A DNA stretch of 64,000 nucleotides from Claviceps africana (taxonomy: Eukaryota > Ascomycota > Sordariomycetes > Hypocreales > Clavicipitaceae): contig SRPY01000016.1 in NCBI GenBank assembly GCA_018360145.1, positions 62,001 to 126,000 of the forward strand, written 5' to 3'. Below are positions 1 through 10,770 of the stretch, in pieces (position 1 is the first letter of the stretch; the number at the start of each line of letters is the position of its first letter). Both the position numbers and the translations under genes were made by a program. The notes under the pieces are model-generated. The model was given only the letters and a program-made list of their open reading frames with translations. It searched no databases and had not been told where the DNA came from.

Positions 1-818
1 GCGAGGGGTACTGGCTTCAATGCGATACATCACGCACGGAGCCATGTCAATTCAAGTTGCGTGGCGTTGGGGGCGTGCGTATTCTGTAAAAGTCATTCAA
101 TTGTACAGCACATTGAGAGCTCCGTACAAGGAAGTCGCGGCCAGAATAGGATGTAGCCGCTCGCCCAACAAGCCGTCTTCTTGTCGTGGCGAGCTGAGAC
201 GAGACCTAGGGCGAACGGCGAGCGTGCAGATGCGCTAAGCAATCTGTTGTCTCGCTTCGCAACGCAACATGGCATCTCGTTGATTGGCACTGACTGTTGT
301 ACGATTGGGTAAGCCGCGCACCGAGACATGGCAATGGATACTTGATGTATACATGTACATGAAGTACTGTATGTATTCATCTGGGCGCCACCGAGCTCCT
401 GGTGTACGTCGCCGCCAATGGGGCGTGTGCTGAGTACGTCAACAAGATAATGTTAGGACTACGCAGATTGATGCAGCCCGGAATCTCGGGGAAGCTGTTT
501 CTGACACTTGGAAGGAGCAGTTGACAGGACGTTCCGGTCATATGATGCCGTAAAAGCGGACCGGACCACACACACCGCATATCCGTCATACTGTTTGCTT
601 CGAAACGAGAAACACTACGACGGAAGGTCCACGCACCGGACAGGACAAGGGGGAGGAAGGAGGTAAGCATTTTGGGGTCTCGTGGAATACTTTAATAGAC
701 ACGCCACGTCTTGATCGTTGCATGGGGAATGAGGCCTTTACGCCAAACCAGCTCTCCGATACTTCCATTGTCCATTTTCTTTTTTTTTTCTTTGTCTTTT
801 TTTTTTTTTTTTCAAATC
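1..818. other. Intergenic region left of the amidinotransferase gene
   Basis: No open reading frame here resembles a known family. The only structure noted is a T-rich tract at about 776-812, immediately before the amidinotransferase start codon. That tract is best read as the pyrimidine-rich promoter or leader of the gene. Confidence 0.5.
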
Positions 819-1877
819 ATGGCTCCCCTCATCTCAGCAGACAACGAGTGGTCTCGGCTCAAGGCGGTCATTGTCGGCAGAGCCGAACACTCGGCCTTTC
901 CCTCGGAGCCCCGTGCCGTGTTTGAGGCGTGCATGCCAGCAGAGCATGTTGACGAATTCAGACCGGGGAACCCGTTTTCCGCCGACATCGTCGCCAAAGC
1001 CCAGGCAGAGCTGGACAATTTTGCCTCAGTTCTGCAGCAGCACGGCGTCAAGGTCTACCGACCCGATGAGGTGGACTGGCTCAAAGTCGGCGGTTACACG
1101 GGATCCATGCCCCGGGACACCCTCATGACGGTGGGCAATACCCTAATCGAGTCTCCCTTTGCCTGGGCCTGTCGCCGTCGCGAGGTTGATCTAGCCTATC
1201 TGAACATCCTGCGGGAGCTATCGTCTGGCAGCGGGCCGGCGCGCATCTGCCGTGCGCCCACGATCATCGGCAAGGATACCATCTACGACGCGTCCTTCCT
1301 GAGCGGTTCACGAGACGCGGCCTCGGCCAACGGAGACGTCCCCGTGTGGTCCATCAACAACACGCGTCCGGCCTTTGACGTGGCCGATTTTATGCGGCTG
1401 GGAAAGACGCTCGTCGGCCAGCTGAGCCACGTCACCAACATGAAAGGCATCGAGTACCTTCGAGCCCAGCTCCCCGACGGCTACTCGGTCGAGGTGCTGC
1501 ACACCACCGACGACCACGCCATGCACATCGACACGACGATTCTCCCGCTCCGCCAAGGCCTGGCCATCTACAACCCGGAGCGCGTCACCGAGGCGGAGCT
1601 TCGGCGCCACGCCGTCTTCACCGGCTGGGATCTTCGTCCTTGCGCCATCAAGCCGAAGCCACGAGCTAGTCCTCCCATGTACATGTGCTCGCCTTGGCTG
1701 GTGCTCAATACGCTCAGCCTCGACGAAAAGAAGATCTTTATCGAGGAGCACGACGTCGAGTTTGCCAATTGGCTCAAGGAAGAGTTCGGGATGGAGCCAA
1801 TCATGCTGCCGTTTCAGCATGTCAATTGCCTCGGTGGCTCTTTCCACTGCGCCACGGTCGATCTTGTGCGCGAATAG
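819..1877 (+). CDS. Arginine:glycine amidinotransferase-like enzyme (AGAT/StrB1 family), 352 aa
   Basis: Enzymes of this family move the amidino group of L-arginine to an amine acceptor, giving L-ornithine and a guanidino compound. Known acceptors are glycine, lysine and inosamine phosphates. The start at 819 (MAPLISADNEW) is preferred over an in-frame upstream ATG at 711, because family members begin a few residues before the conserved EW..L..VIVGR block and because the extra 36 residues are encoded by the poly-T leader. The catalytic triad is complete: Asp in FDVADF (about residue 190), His in AMHIDTT (about residue 230) and Cys in GGSFHCATVDL near the C-terminus. Length is close to bacterial and mitochondrial-core AGATs. 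No introns are needed. It lies 2.95 kb from the 3' end of the ABC transporter, with two small transposons between, so cluster membership is likely but unproven. The acceptor substrate cannot be read from sequence. Confidence 0.88.
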   Translation: MAPLISADNEWSRLKAVIVGRAEHSAFPSEPRAVFEACMPAEHVDEFRPGNPFSADIVAKAQAELDNFASVLQQHGVKVYRPDEVDWLKVGGYTGSMPRDTLMTVGNTLIESPFAWACRRREVDLAYLNILRELSSGSGPARICRAPTIIGKDTIYDASFLSGSRDAASANGDVPVWSINNTRPAFDVADFMRLGKTLVGQLSHVTNMKGIEYLRAQLPDGYSVEVLHTTDDHAMHIDTTILPLRQGLAIYNPERVTEAELRRHAVFTGWDLRPCAIKPKPRASPPMYMCSPWLVLNTLSLDEKKIFIEEHDVEFANWLKEEFGMEPIMLPFQHVNCLGGSFHCATVDLVRE

Positions 1878-3140
1878 AGACGGCAGTTACATAGTCCTTG
1901 GTCTTTCACGGCTTCTCCCTTTTGTATGTGCGGTATTAAAGAACTAGAGTTTGCTAGAAAAGTAAAACACATCACAATACATGCAAATCCCACCGTACAA
2001 GTTCCATGCACGAAATGATAAATGAGGAATTTTCAACGCCGTGGTCCTAGCAACCGACTCCCTGTTCACCCATGATGTACCTCATTATTCACACGAGAAT
2101 CCAGTCATTGTCTGGGACATGTCATCCGTGCGAGACGACAAAAAGTGACATGCCTAGAGGACCTGTAAACGGAGACGATCCCGACCAAGACACAGCAGCC
2201 GCAGGATTGAAAAAAAAAAACAGAATAAACAAACGTCTGCCACTATCCCACTTGCCGTTTCCGGAAAATAGGAAAAAAAAAACGCGACTGTCAACACCCT
2301 CGCTTTGAAGCCGCACTCCCGCACCCCCATGTCTCACCGAGTAACTGTCCAAAAAGGTCTCAGACACATCAGGGGCACGGGTCCAGCATGGAGAGACGCA
2401 CGTGCTTCCTCCCCATTGGCAAGCAACAACCGCTCCGAGTCACACAGGCAAATAGAACAGGGGCTTACATGCACAGAGAAAAAGCCCAAATTACGTGATC
2501 GATGCCGCCGCAGACCCAGCACAGCGGCCAAGACAATATGTTGGCGTACAAGGATAACTAAGAGCGCCACAGCGCGAATCACGCACAGGACTTATGAGTC
2601 GGGGAGAGAATTCTTACTAAATGCTTGAAACTTTCCCGTTCGAACCCTGGTAGTGGAAATACCAACAGAAGGATCCCAAAGCTATAGATTATACGGTATT
2701 TACTTGTACCCCGTGGTAGGATGGGAATGATGTCATCACTGCAGGGCCAGGCTACGAAGTTTCCATCCGTTCTCCTCAACGTGAAGTCCGGGAAGGATAA
2801 CGTGCGCCGTGAACGTTCCTTTCTTGCGGACTTCCACCACATCATGCTTCGCGGCGGACACGGTTTAGGCCAGGAGAGGGTCGGCCTACGAACGGGCTGC
2901 CCTCGTTGCTCAAAGTGCTTTTCCGTGAATGGGGAACGTACGTATTGGGAAATAGACAAAGCCCGGGACATTTGACATGTTCACGTCCGTCGCGTCGCCT
3001 ACAGAAGCATCGCGCTCCAGTATCGCGCTTCAGCATTGCGAACATGTTTCCAGGTGCCAATATGTTATCGCGGAATGCATCGCATCGGGGAGGAGCCGCC
3101 GTTACGAACTGAATGGGGTAAGCTTAAGGGGAAGCAGGCA

Positions 3141-3344
3141 TGGTGAGGTCCCTAGGGAAAGCAGGTAGCGGTGAGGTAGCTCCCTCAGGGACATGTCATC
3201 GCGTTTGGAGAAGGAGGAAGTGAGTTCCTCCAAATAACAAGTAGGTAGTGGTCAATTGGATGGTGAGGTTCCTAGGGAAACCAGGTAGCGGTGACGTAGC
3301 TCCCTCAGGGACATGTCATCGCGGTTCGAGAAGGAGGACGTGAG
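3141..3344. repeat. Two direct copies of an ~84-bp sequence, 120 bp apart
   Basis: Copy 1 is 3141-3224 and copy 2 is 3261-3344. Both run from TGGTGAGGTYCCTAGGGAAA through AGCTCCCTCAGGGACATGTC to an AAGGAGGAMGTGAG end, with a handful of substitutions. The units contain small palindromes (CCTAGG, and CCCTCAGGG around the shared ACATGT). They have no coding potential. This could be a tandem duplication of a 120-bp unit or a remnant of a dispersed repeat. Confidence 0.8.
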
Positions 3345-3751
3345 CTTAACAGAGGCCGCCGTCGCACACATCCACAGATACTACCAAGGGTAAGCCTAAG
3401 GGCAAGCAGGTACTGGCTCTGACATGACACGGAAACCTGTTCAATGACGTGCAGGGGACTGGAAATGAAATCAGATTTTCTCCTCTGGCTCGAAAACAAA
3501 TGCCGTCAGGGTTGCGAGTTCGTGGAGGAAGTGGACATGACCGCAAAGTACATGAGAGGAATCGGGGATACCGCTATGGTACGTGACTGGGTCGGAGATG
3601 GTCGTGTAATTTCAACTCATAGTACAAGGACCAACGACACCTGCAAGTACATGGTGAGGAGCCGGAAATCTTTGAATATAAAAATATAAAAATATCCCCG
3701 CAGAGTACATGAGCGGCTGTTGCGCGGGGCTCTCTATGCTTGCACAGTCTA

Positions 3752-3795
3752 TCCTCACAACACCAATCCACACAACACCAATCCACACAACACTA
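3752..3795. repeat. Short tandem repeat, 15-bp unit
   Basis: About 2.7 copies of a CACACAACACCAATC-like unit. It is non-coding. Confidence 0.7.
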
Positions 3796-4234
3796 TAGTC
3801 TTCGATGAACTAAAGAACGCGCTATACAAGAGACTGTGTGTACATGTCACTCTCCAACAAACGGGGTGGTCGGGTGAAAGAAAGAAGTCGGGCCACTTGT
3901 TTGGGCGTCATCGACATCGTCCCGGGATCTCCTGGACCCGAGGGCCTTGCGATAATCCGTGTCGGAAGAAACGCTCTCGGCGAGACGTTCACAATCTGCA
4001 GGGCCGCCACTAGGTGTGTCAAGATGGCCTGTAAGGATGTAGGATCGCCCACTTTGGGCAATATATCTGCCGGCGGGGCTGAGGAGAAGCCTGCTTGGAT
4101 TGTTGCTGTTCAGCTTGCCATGATCGAAGAGAGCACCGTCCCCTTGAGAGACAGGGACTCGAGCTCACCTTGAGCGTCTCAAGGTCATCTTATATCGCAA
4201 TGAAATCCGCGGACTTATAGACGCGATCCCGAGC

Positions 4235-4315
4235 TACATTAAGTCCATGTAATCCCGAACATTCTCCCATACAACTGTGTTGTAAAATGTTCGGAATTAC
4301 TTACGACCCACTATA
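4235..4315. mobile_element. 80-bp foldback MITE, copy 1 (TA-flanked, Tc1/mariner-like)
   Basis: A palindromic element bounded by TA dinucleotides. Its left arm (TACATTAAGTCCATGTAAT..., then CCCGAACATT) is the inverted complement of its right arm (TGTTCGGAATTACTTACGAC then CCACTATA). The middle can form a hairpin. The same element occurs at 4606-4687 in opposite relative orientation, matching this copy at roughly 60 of 80 aligned positions, with many differences being C/T or G/A transitions. TA at the ends and TIR-like CAGTGRGTC termini point to a non-autonomous Tc1/mariner-type MITE. No transposase is present. Confidence 0.75.
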
Positions 4316-4605
4316 CCATAATTGGGACATATACAGCGTACCGGACGCCCTTAAGGATGACTTATTACATGTACTCAGACTTTAATGAGAACGCTAGAAG
4401 ATTTATAGTGGAACGTCGATGCCATCTATAACGCGGGCATCGCGCCCATGAATATCGCTAGGTATATAGGTCTAGATGCGATCGCAACCTTCGGCAACCT
4501 GTCTCTAAGAGGATAGGACGCCTCCGAAGTACCTCCTGCAGGTCATAAGTTCACATACAAGCCGGACGGTCAGATGCCTTGTTGGTGTTGGTATGGAATG
4601 TATGT
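4316..4605. other. Spacer between the two foldback elements
   Basis: 290 bp without an open reading frame of note. If the two flanking elements are the ends of one larger transposon, this is its internal, non-coding part. Confidence 0.4.
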
Positions 4606-4687
4606 TACAGTGGGTCATAAGTGATTCCGAATCATTTTATACTATAGTTATATAGGAAAATGTTCGGGATTACCTGGACTCACTGTA
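4606..4687. mobile_element. 80-bp foldback MITE, copy 2 (TA-flanked, Tc1/mariner-like)
   Basis: It begins TA-CAGTGGGTCATAAGTG and ends TTACCTGGACTCACTG-TA, so the termini are inverted repeats of each other with TA on both sides. It is the better preserved of the two copies. It ends 140 bp beyond the stop codon of the ABC transporter. Together the two copies may instead form the ~80-bp terminal inverted repeats of one 453-bp element (4235-4687); sequence alone does not decide. Confidence 0.77.
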
Positions 4688-4827
4688 TAAGTTCGGCCCT
4701 AGCTACAGGGATGGCACTAGGAGGTGGGTATGGATTGGCTCCTGTAGTGAAGACAATCCAGTTATTCTATGCATCGAGGATACGAAGGCCAGGAAATGCA
4801 CCCGAAGCAGACTGTTGACCCTCTCAA

Positions 4828-7800
4828 TCAACCAGAACCAGTCTTGGCCGTACTCGTGTATAGCTTGTAGAATGACGAAGTCGGGTCCCCCAAAAGATCC
4901 CGAGGTCGTCCAGTTTCGACCATCTTTCCATTGTCAAGCAGGACGATTCGATCGTAGTCAAGCACCGTGTTGAGCTTATGTGCAACGGCCACCAGGGTGC
5001 GGCCTTGAAGCTCGTTGTGAAGTACTTGCTGTATGAGTTCGTCCGTTTCCGAATCAACACTATTGGCCCAGTCAGAAACAATCACACGCGGCTGAAAATG
5101 CCTTTTCTTTCTCATCCATACCTGCTTGTTGCCTCGTCGACAATAACAATTTTACCCGGGCGTGCAATGGCACGAGCAAGGCAGAATAGCTGCCGCTGTC
5201 CATGGGAAAGTTCGTCCTCGTTCAGCGGGGCGTCGAGTCCACCACGGGCCTCTAGCAAATTCCAAAGTCGGACGGTGGACAGAGTGGCAATGATGCGCTC
5301 GTCGGTCGAAAGCCGCAGTGGGTCAATGTTGTCACGCACACTGCCTTGTAAGAAGAACGGCTCCTGGGGTAATGTATTCAGTCGTTTGCGCAGTTCTTCA
5401 CGTGGTATGCCGCTAATATCGAGTCCGTCGATGGTGATACTTCCTGCATCGAGCTCGAGCATGCCAAGCACTGTAAGAAGCAGTGATGATTTGCCACTGA
5501 TAAAACGTAGTTTTAGTCTGGGCCCATTCGACGGCATTGGACTAAATTCGTACGCCTACTCACCTTCCAGTTCGCCCGCAAAGGGCAACCTTTTCTCCAG
5601 GCTTGATTTTCAGGTGAAATCCCTGCAAGACAGGCTTCACCGACGTTTCGTACGATGCCGAGACGTTTGTCAAAACAATAGAACCAGCGAATGGCCAATT
5701 GTCTGGCAAGCTTTCGGCATCTGGACGCGGTGGCTCTGTTTTGGTGTCCTCAACAAACGCTTTGACACGGCTGATTGCACCAAGTGCCGTCTCGAGTTGC
5801 GTCCACTGCGTAATAAACGTCTGAAGAACTCCACTGAAGCTGATGACACTGAATAAAGCAACACCAAGGAATCCGGTCGAGCCACCGCGCACCATTGTTG
5901 CAAATGCAACCAGGATCAGGGCCACACCACCAGCCAACAAATCCAAGGCCAGGTTGAGCCATCGTTGAATGCACCAGAGCAGGTAGAATGGTTTCTGCGA
6001 GGCATCGAGAACGTCGTAGCTCCGCTCCATGTACTTTGTAGACCATCCATATGCACGGATACAGGAGACACCGTTCAAGGTTTCGATGACATGAGAGAAT
6101 AGAGGCGCTTTCGCTTCTATATCAAGCAATCTCAACTGGCGTGAGGTACGGAGGTAGAACCTTTGAACGAGGGAAACAAGTGCAATGCAGATAGGGAGGG
6201 CAGCGGCAACGTAGCCCGATCCGGTAAACACCAGCACCGCGGAGACAATGACACCCAGAAAATTCAACACGGTTTCATCAAGGGACTGTGGAAGATCGCT
6301 GTCGATGAGCTGAAGATCCTGGCTGAAACGATTCGTGGTTGATCCGGCATTGGTTGATGTCAGGAAATAGGTTGTGGCACTGCAAAGACATTAGAGCAAC
6401 TCCTGGCGGCAACTTCAATGGAGCGGTGTACTTCCAAGGAACAAGAAGTAGCCAGGCAGCACTAGGGGCAGGACTCCGCAGCTATGGCATTGACGTGTAG
6501 CAACTTACTGTAATGTCGTGTCAAGAAGAAGCTGATGGAATTTGCGAGACGTCTTTGGAACGACTAGCATGCGGAAGGCCCTATACATTCGTCAGGACGT
6601 TTTTCGTTTTTCTTCTCACTGACTTGCATATGGCAACAACAGCCCAAGACTTACCAATCAGACGCCATACAGCCTGCAACGGCCAATACAGCAAGGCTAA
6701 AGTAGACGCTCAGCCAATATGTGATGTTCTCGTTTGGGTGTTCCACGTTGTAATTGGTCCACCATTGCAACCAGATTGCTAGGTGAAGAAAATAAAGGTT
6801 AGTAAAACAAGAGCACCAGAGTGGAAATTCGCAAAACGCTTACAGGGAAAGCTAAGACCAAATGTGTATGCTGCGCAGATTACGAGGTAGATGAAGAAGG
6901 TCTTTTCACCAGCTACTTTAATGTAATAAGCGTAAACCTGGAAGTCGCTTGTTTGGTGACTGGAATCAGGCTCTTCATCCTCGCTGGCGAGGCCAAGTTC
7001 TCGGTAGACATCATCTGACAGCTTTACTACCTCATGCCGTAATGTCTGATCGGTGGGTGAGCTTGCCAGACGTTGCACGTAGCCACCAGAGCTCGAAACT
7101 TGGTCGAGGGGGCCCTGCTCAGCAACAACTCCATCCTCATTGAGAACAATGATGTGGTCGGCAAAGCGAAGATGACCCGCTACATCGAATTAGTCAATTG
7201 AGGAGAGGCATGCGGGCCAAGGTGTATCACGGTACCTGAATTAGTAGCAAGAACAATCGTGGAGTTGATCGTCTTGAAGATACCATTACGGCCAAAGACA
7301 GCCTCCAGAACGGTGGCCTCCGTCGCACGATCAAGTCCTGTGAGAACGTCATCTAACACAACAATGGAGTTTCGAGAGTACAGAGCGCGAGCTAATGACT
7401 ATTTGTGGTTGGAAGCCGTCAGAACCAAAATAAAAAGAAAGGCCGGTGCGGCAAGGGCATAATTTGGAAACACGCTCACCACTCGCATTTGCTGGCCACC
7501 ACTGAGGCGCGAGCCACGTGTACCGGTTCTGGTTAGATCTCCATCAGGCAGGTTCTGGAAATCAGTGTCGAGCGAACACGCACGGACAACAGTATTGTAC
7601 CATTTGGCGTCCCATGCCGACATTCCGACTATATTGCTTCTCACCGTGCCCCAAGTAATCCATGCTGACTGTGGCGCAAATGCCGATGTAGAATGGCCAG
7701 AGGCAACGGTACCCGTAACATGAGGCAATTCACCTAGTAGAAGCTTGAGCAGGGTCGATTTTCCTGAACCCACCGGTCCAACAATCATGGTTATCTTGCC

Positions 7801-10143
7801 ACGACCGATGTTCAAATTCAATTGCTTAACGATCATCGTCTCGGACGAATACCCTCCCGCGGCGTCCGTGCAGCTGATGATAGTACTCGGAGAGCTGGAC
7901 GCCGAAGGTTCAGTTGCGGTGGGTTTATCCGGAATCCCATTAGAGGGACCAAACACGCCAGGACATTGTCCTGAATCGCGAGAAACTGGAACTTCCGTCG
8001 GTTCAACAACCAGTTTTTCTCTGTAGTCGTTTCTCTCACCGGACAAGACATAGATTTGCACTCGATGGAACGCGTTGGCAATCGTGTGGAAGTCCTCGAA
8101 GCCGTGCAAAAGAGACATTACAGGCCTGTCTTGCAGCTGAAATAGACTAAGGACGGCAAATGCAACGCCTTCTGTTAATGTCTCTGTGTTGTTGATCTTG
8201 GCCAATATGGCAAAGGCACCAAGACCCAACACAGGCGCAAAGGTAAATGTGCAGTTTGCTTTCGGAAACACTGTAGTCAGCCAGAGTGTCCGTGGACGAG
8301 AAAGGGCCGGAAGAGTATGCGGGTGGTTGTACTCACCAGCGCCAGTCTGTAGTACGGATAGGAGACGGAAAAAACGCGACGCCCGAATTTCTTTGGCTCT
8401 GAGAGTTGAGATAAGTTCTTGAATGGTGTCTGTCAGCCCAGCCATTCTAATCGACTTCATGCTTCCCAGTGTCTTGGTGGTAACAGCCAGGCGCTTCTCG
8501 ATAGCCTCAAGCCATGGTACTTGCGCATTCCCGGCCGCACTGGAAATGGGGATGCCGATCGAGAGACACACTGGAATGCAATTAGTCGTTCCATCTTACG
8601 GCGACTATTATGTCTAGTTTGGACTACACTTGCCAATAATGAAAAGGGCGGGCGGAATAATAGCGATGCCAAGCAGCCTGCAAAGCAGCCATAAAGATAG
8701 GGCAAGCTCGACGAGACTGGCATAAGCATCATGGAGAACCTGCATGCACAGGCCGATTCGATCGATGTCGGCGCTGACGAGTGTGATGGCTTCGGCATCT
8801 TGGATAGCCATGATGTTGAGGCGAAGAGTTTTTTCATAAATGAGGGTGGTCAGGCTGCCACGAAACATTGTCAAAACACGATAGGTCATATGCTCATACA
8901 AGGCAAGCGACATCTGCACAGCACTTCATCAGCCTCCGAGAAATGATGTCCCGTGAAATAGATCGCAACATACTGCTTTGCCAATTTGAACAAGCGCATA
9001 GGCGCCGATAAGACCGTAGCCAAAATTTCGCGTATTGACGCCTCCGGGCTCGGCGGTGAAGTCAAGGACTCGCTGAACAAGAAACGGTTCGGCGAAAGTG
9101 AAGCCGACGTAGGCGAGACGAGGCAGGACGCCGGCGAGGAGATCCCATTTATAATGGTATACGAAGACCCAAAGTAAAGCCCTTTTGCTAGAATTGTTTG
9201 CTAGAAGGTGGAAAAGAGTTAACGAAATGAGAATATGACGGCCGAGTATCTGTGTCTGGAACAAATACCTTTTCCCCATCGTCTCAGAATGCCGACGGGT
9301 TGGGACGCACTGAGGATATCCTGGTCGAGCGGCGTCAAGTTGTCTACGGTCAGAGAAGTTCTATATCCTTTTAGGAGCAAAGGATTCAGCCAGACAAAGA
9401 AGACCCTGTTGTAGAAAGATGCGGTTGCTTCCGGAGACAGTTCTCTACAATGCCAAAAGAGCCATTTCCGCTTTTCAGTCACTTCCGCGGCCAATATCGC
9501 CAGCTTTACAAAGTAGCTGATTAGTTGGATACGGGCCACCACAGCGTAGCCTGGTATGAAGAAAGCGGTACGACAACTAGCCATATCCAGGAGACTAGAT
9601 ACTCCCAAGTAAAGACAGAGAATGGTTGAAGGCCGAACAGAACGAACATGCTCCAGAAGTGAGCCATAGAGCAGCCATGCAAAGCTGGCAATAACAATAG
9701 CGGTTGCGGGCAAGGTGAGTCTAGTGGTTGGAGTGTGCGGTTGAGCTCGGATTATGAGCAAGACAATCTGCAGAACTATGTATATCGAGTAGACCACCTA
9801 AACCGCCATGTTTTGTTAACCGACGCATGAGAAAATGGGTAGGAATTCTAGGCATGAATTACAATCTTTAGAGTGTACGGCCAGGAACGCCTGACTTCGG
9901 GTCCAGTCTTGAGTAGAAAAATCGCTCGAGGAACAAGAAGTATGACTAAAAGCTGGCTTAGAAAGACGAGTGTTCAAAGAGCAGATCATGACTCCTCATA
10001 CCCGTGAGCAGAAGAGGCATGAGTGTGAGAACACTCTCTTCGAAAAGCAGGGTGAAATCAAAGCCATGGAGGCAAGAGCGTGTCACCGTGGGACCAAATA
10101 CATCGTGTACGTCAATCGAGCACGACTCCTTGGCCACAGTCAT
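4828..10143 (-). CDS. ABC-C (MRP-type) full-size exporter, 14 exons, 1467 aa
   Basis: ATP-driven membrane exporter, probably for the cluster peptide or for self-protection. Exons on the minus strand: 10143-10002, 9945-9863, 9797-9269, 9200-8974, 8913-8634, 8570-8337, 8270-7480, 7398-7236, 7179-6844, 6778-6655, 6580-6509, 6379-5564, 5496-5122, 5059-4828. All junctions keep frame. The N-terminus has the fungal ABC-C signature FGP...GFDFTLLFEESVL (about residues 16-40) and several TMD0 helices. NBD1 has Walker A GPVGSGKST (about 660), LSGGQQ (about 755) and Walker B VVLDD with Asp in place of the catalytic Glu, and its H-loop His is replaced (LATNS). NBD2 has GRTGSGKSS spanning an exon junction (about 1265), LSHGQRQ, Walker B IVIVDE and H-loop AHKLNT. 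One strict and one degenerate ATP site is normal for ABC-C. The fifth intron uses a GC donor. The gene is convergent with the amidinotransferase and co-oriented with the P450. Confidence 0.93.
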
Positions 10144-10770
10144 TGCCGACGGACGAATGTTGCGACAAGGGACGGGACACTGCCTTGCTTCGTTCTGCGA
10201 TGCGTTGAGAAGCTCGGAGATGAGGTTTGAAGAGGAGAATGAAGGAGAGTGAAGAGCTGATGTACTTGCATTTGTGTGATCCGAAACCTTTTACAGCGCT
10301 GATTATCTACCCAAGTATCTAGGCGGTGAATACGTCCAAGGGTGGAAAAATCCAATCCAGAATTGGCTACCCGTGAGGCTGTGATGTGCCCCACTTTTCC
10401 GAATGTCCAATGGGGATAAAAGGGAAAGGAATTTGAGTCAACAAAATGCAATTGCAAGGGAAACATAACGTGCGCTACAAGACTCGGACAACGAGGGCCC
10501 CAGTTACGATTGTACATCCAAAGCTTACTCAGCATGTGAAACCTAGGAGCAAGTGGCCGGAAACATTTTGGCGAAACAACCTTGAAAGGCATCAATCGTA
10601 ATTTATTCCCTGACTCAGTGTGGGGCGACTCATGGGTACCCCAAGTGCCTTTTTCTCGCCCGCAGAAGCTGGGGTATGGGGTGGGGGGTGGGGGACAGGG
10701 TCTTTCATTTCCACCTGATCTGGTGGTAGCGAGCGATCAAAAATGCCCGAGACTAACTTGAGCCGGTGTG
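10144..10770. other. Intergenic: P450 3' end to ABC transporter promoter
   Basis: 627 bp between two minus-strand genes. It must hold the transporter promoter and the P450 terminator. A G/C-biased stretch (10676-10700, runs of G) lies just after the P450 stop. No gene is seen. Confidence 0.5.

Larger units (their letters stand above)
1878..4234. other. Intergenic region with repeats, no recognised gene
   Basis: About 2.4 kb between the convergent amidinotransferase and ABC transporter genes. Short open frames occur, for example around 3838-4173 on both strands, but none resembles a known protein. The region contains an 84-bp direct repeat (3141-3224 and 3261-3344) and a short tandem repeat near 3752-3795, listed separately. 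Confidence 0.5.

Noticed and set aside
711..818. Upstream in-frame ATG for the amidinotransferase
   Set aside because: The added residues are Phe/Ser runs encoded by the poly-T leader and do not resemble a targeting peptide. The ATG at 819 matches the family start.
2625..2660. tRNA-like B box (GTTCGAACCC)
   Set aside because: Flanking bases do not form a T-stem on either strand, and no A box, anticodon arm or acceptor stem is seen at the right spacing.
3822..4173. Possible small protein-coding gene on either strand
   Set aside because: The frames have no recognisable domain, no neighbouring exons with sensible splice sites, and lie in a repeat-bearing intergenic region.
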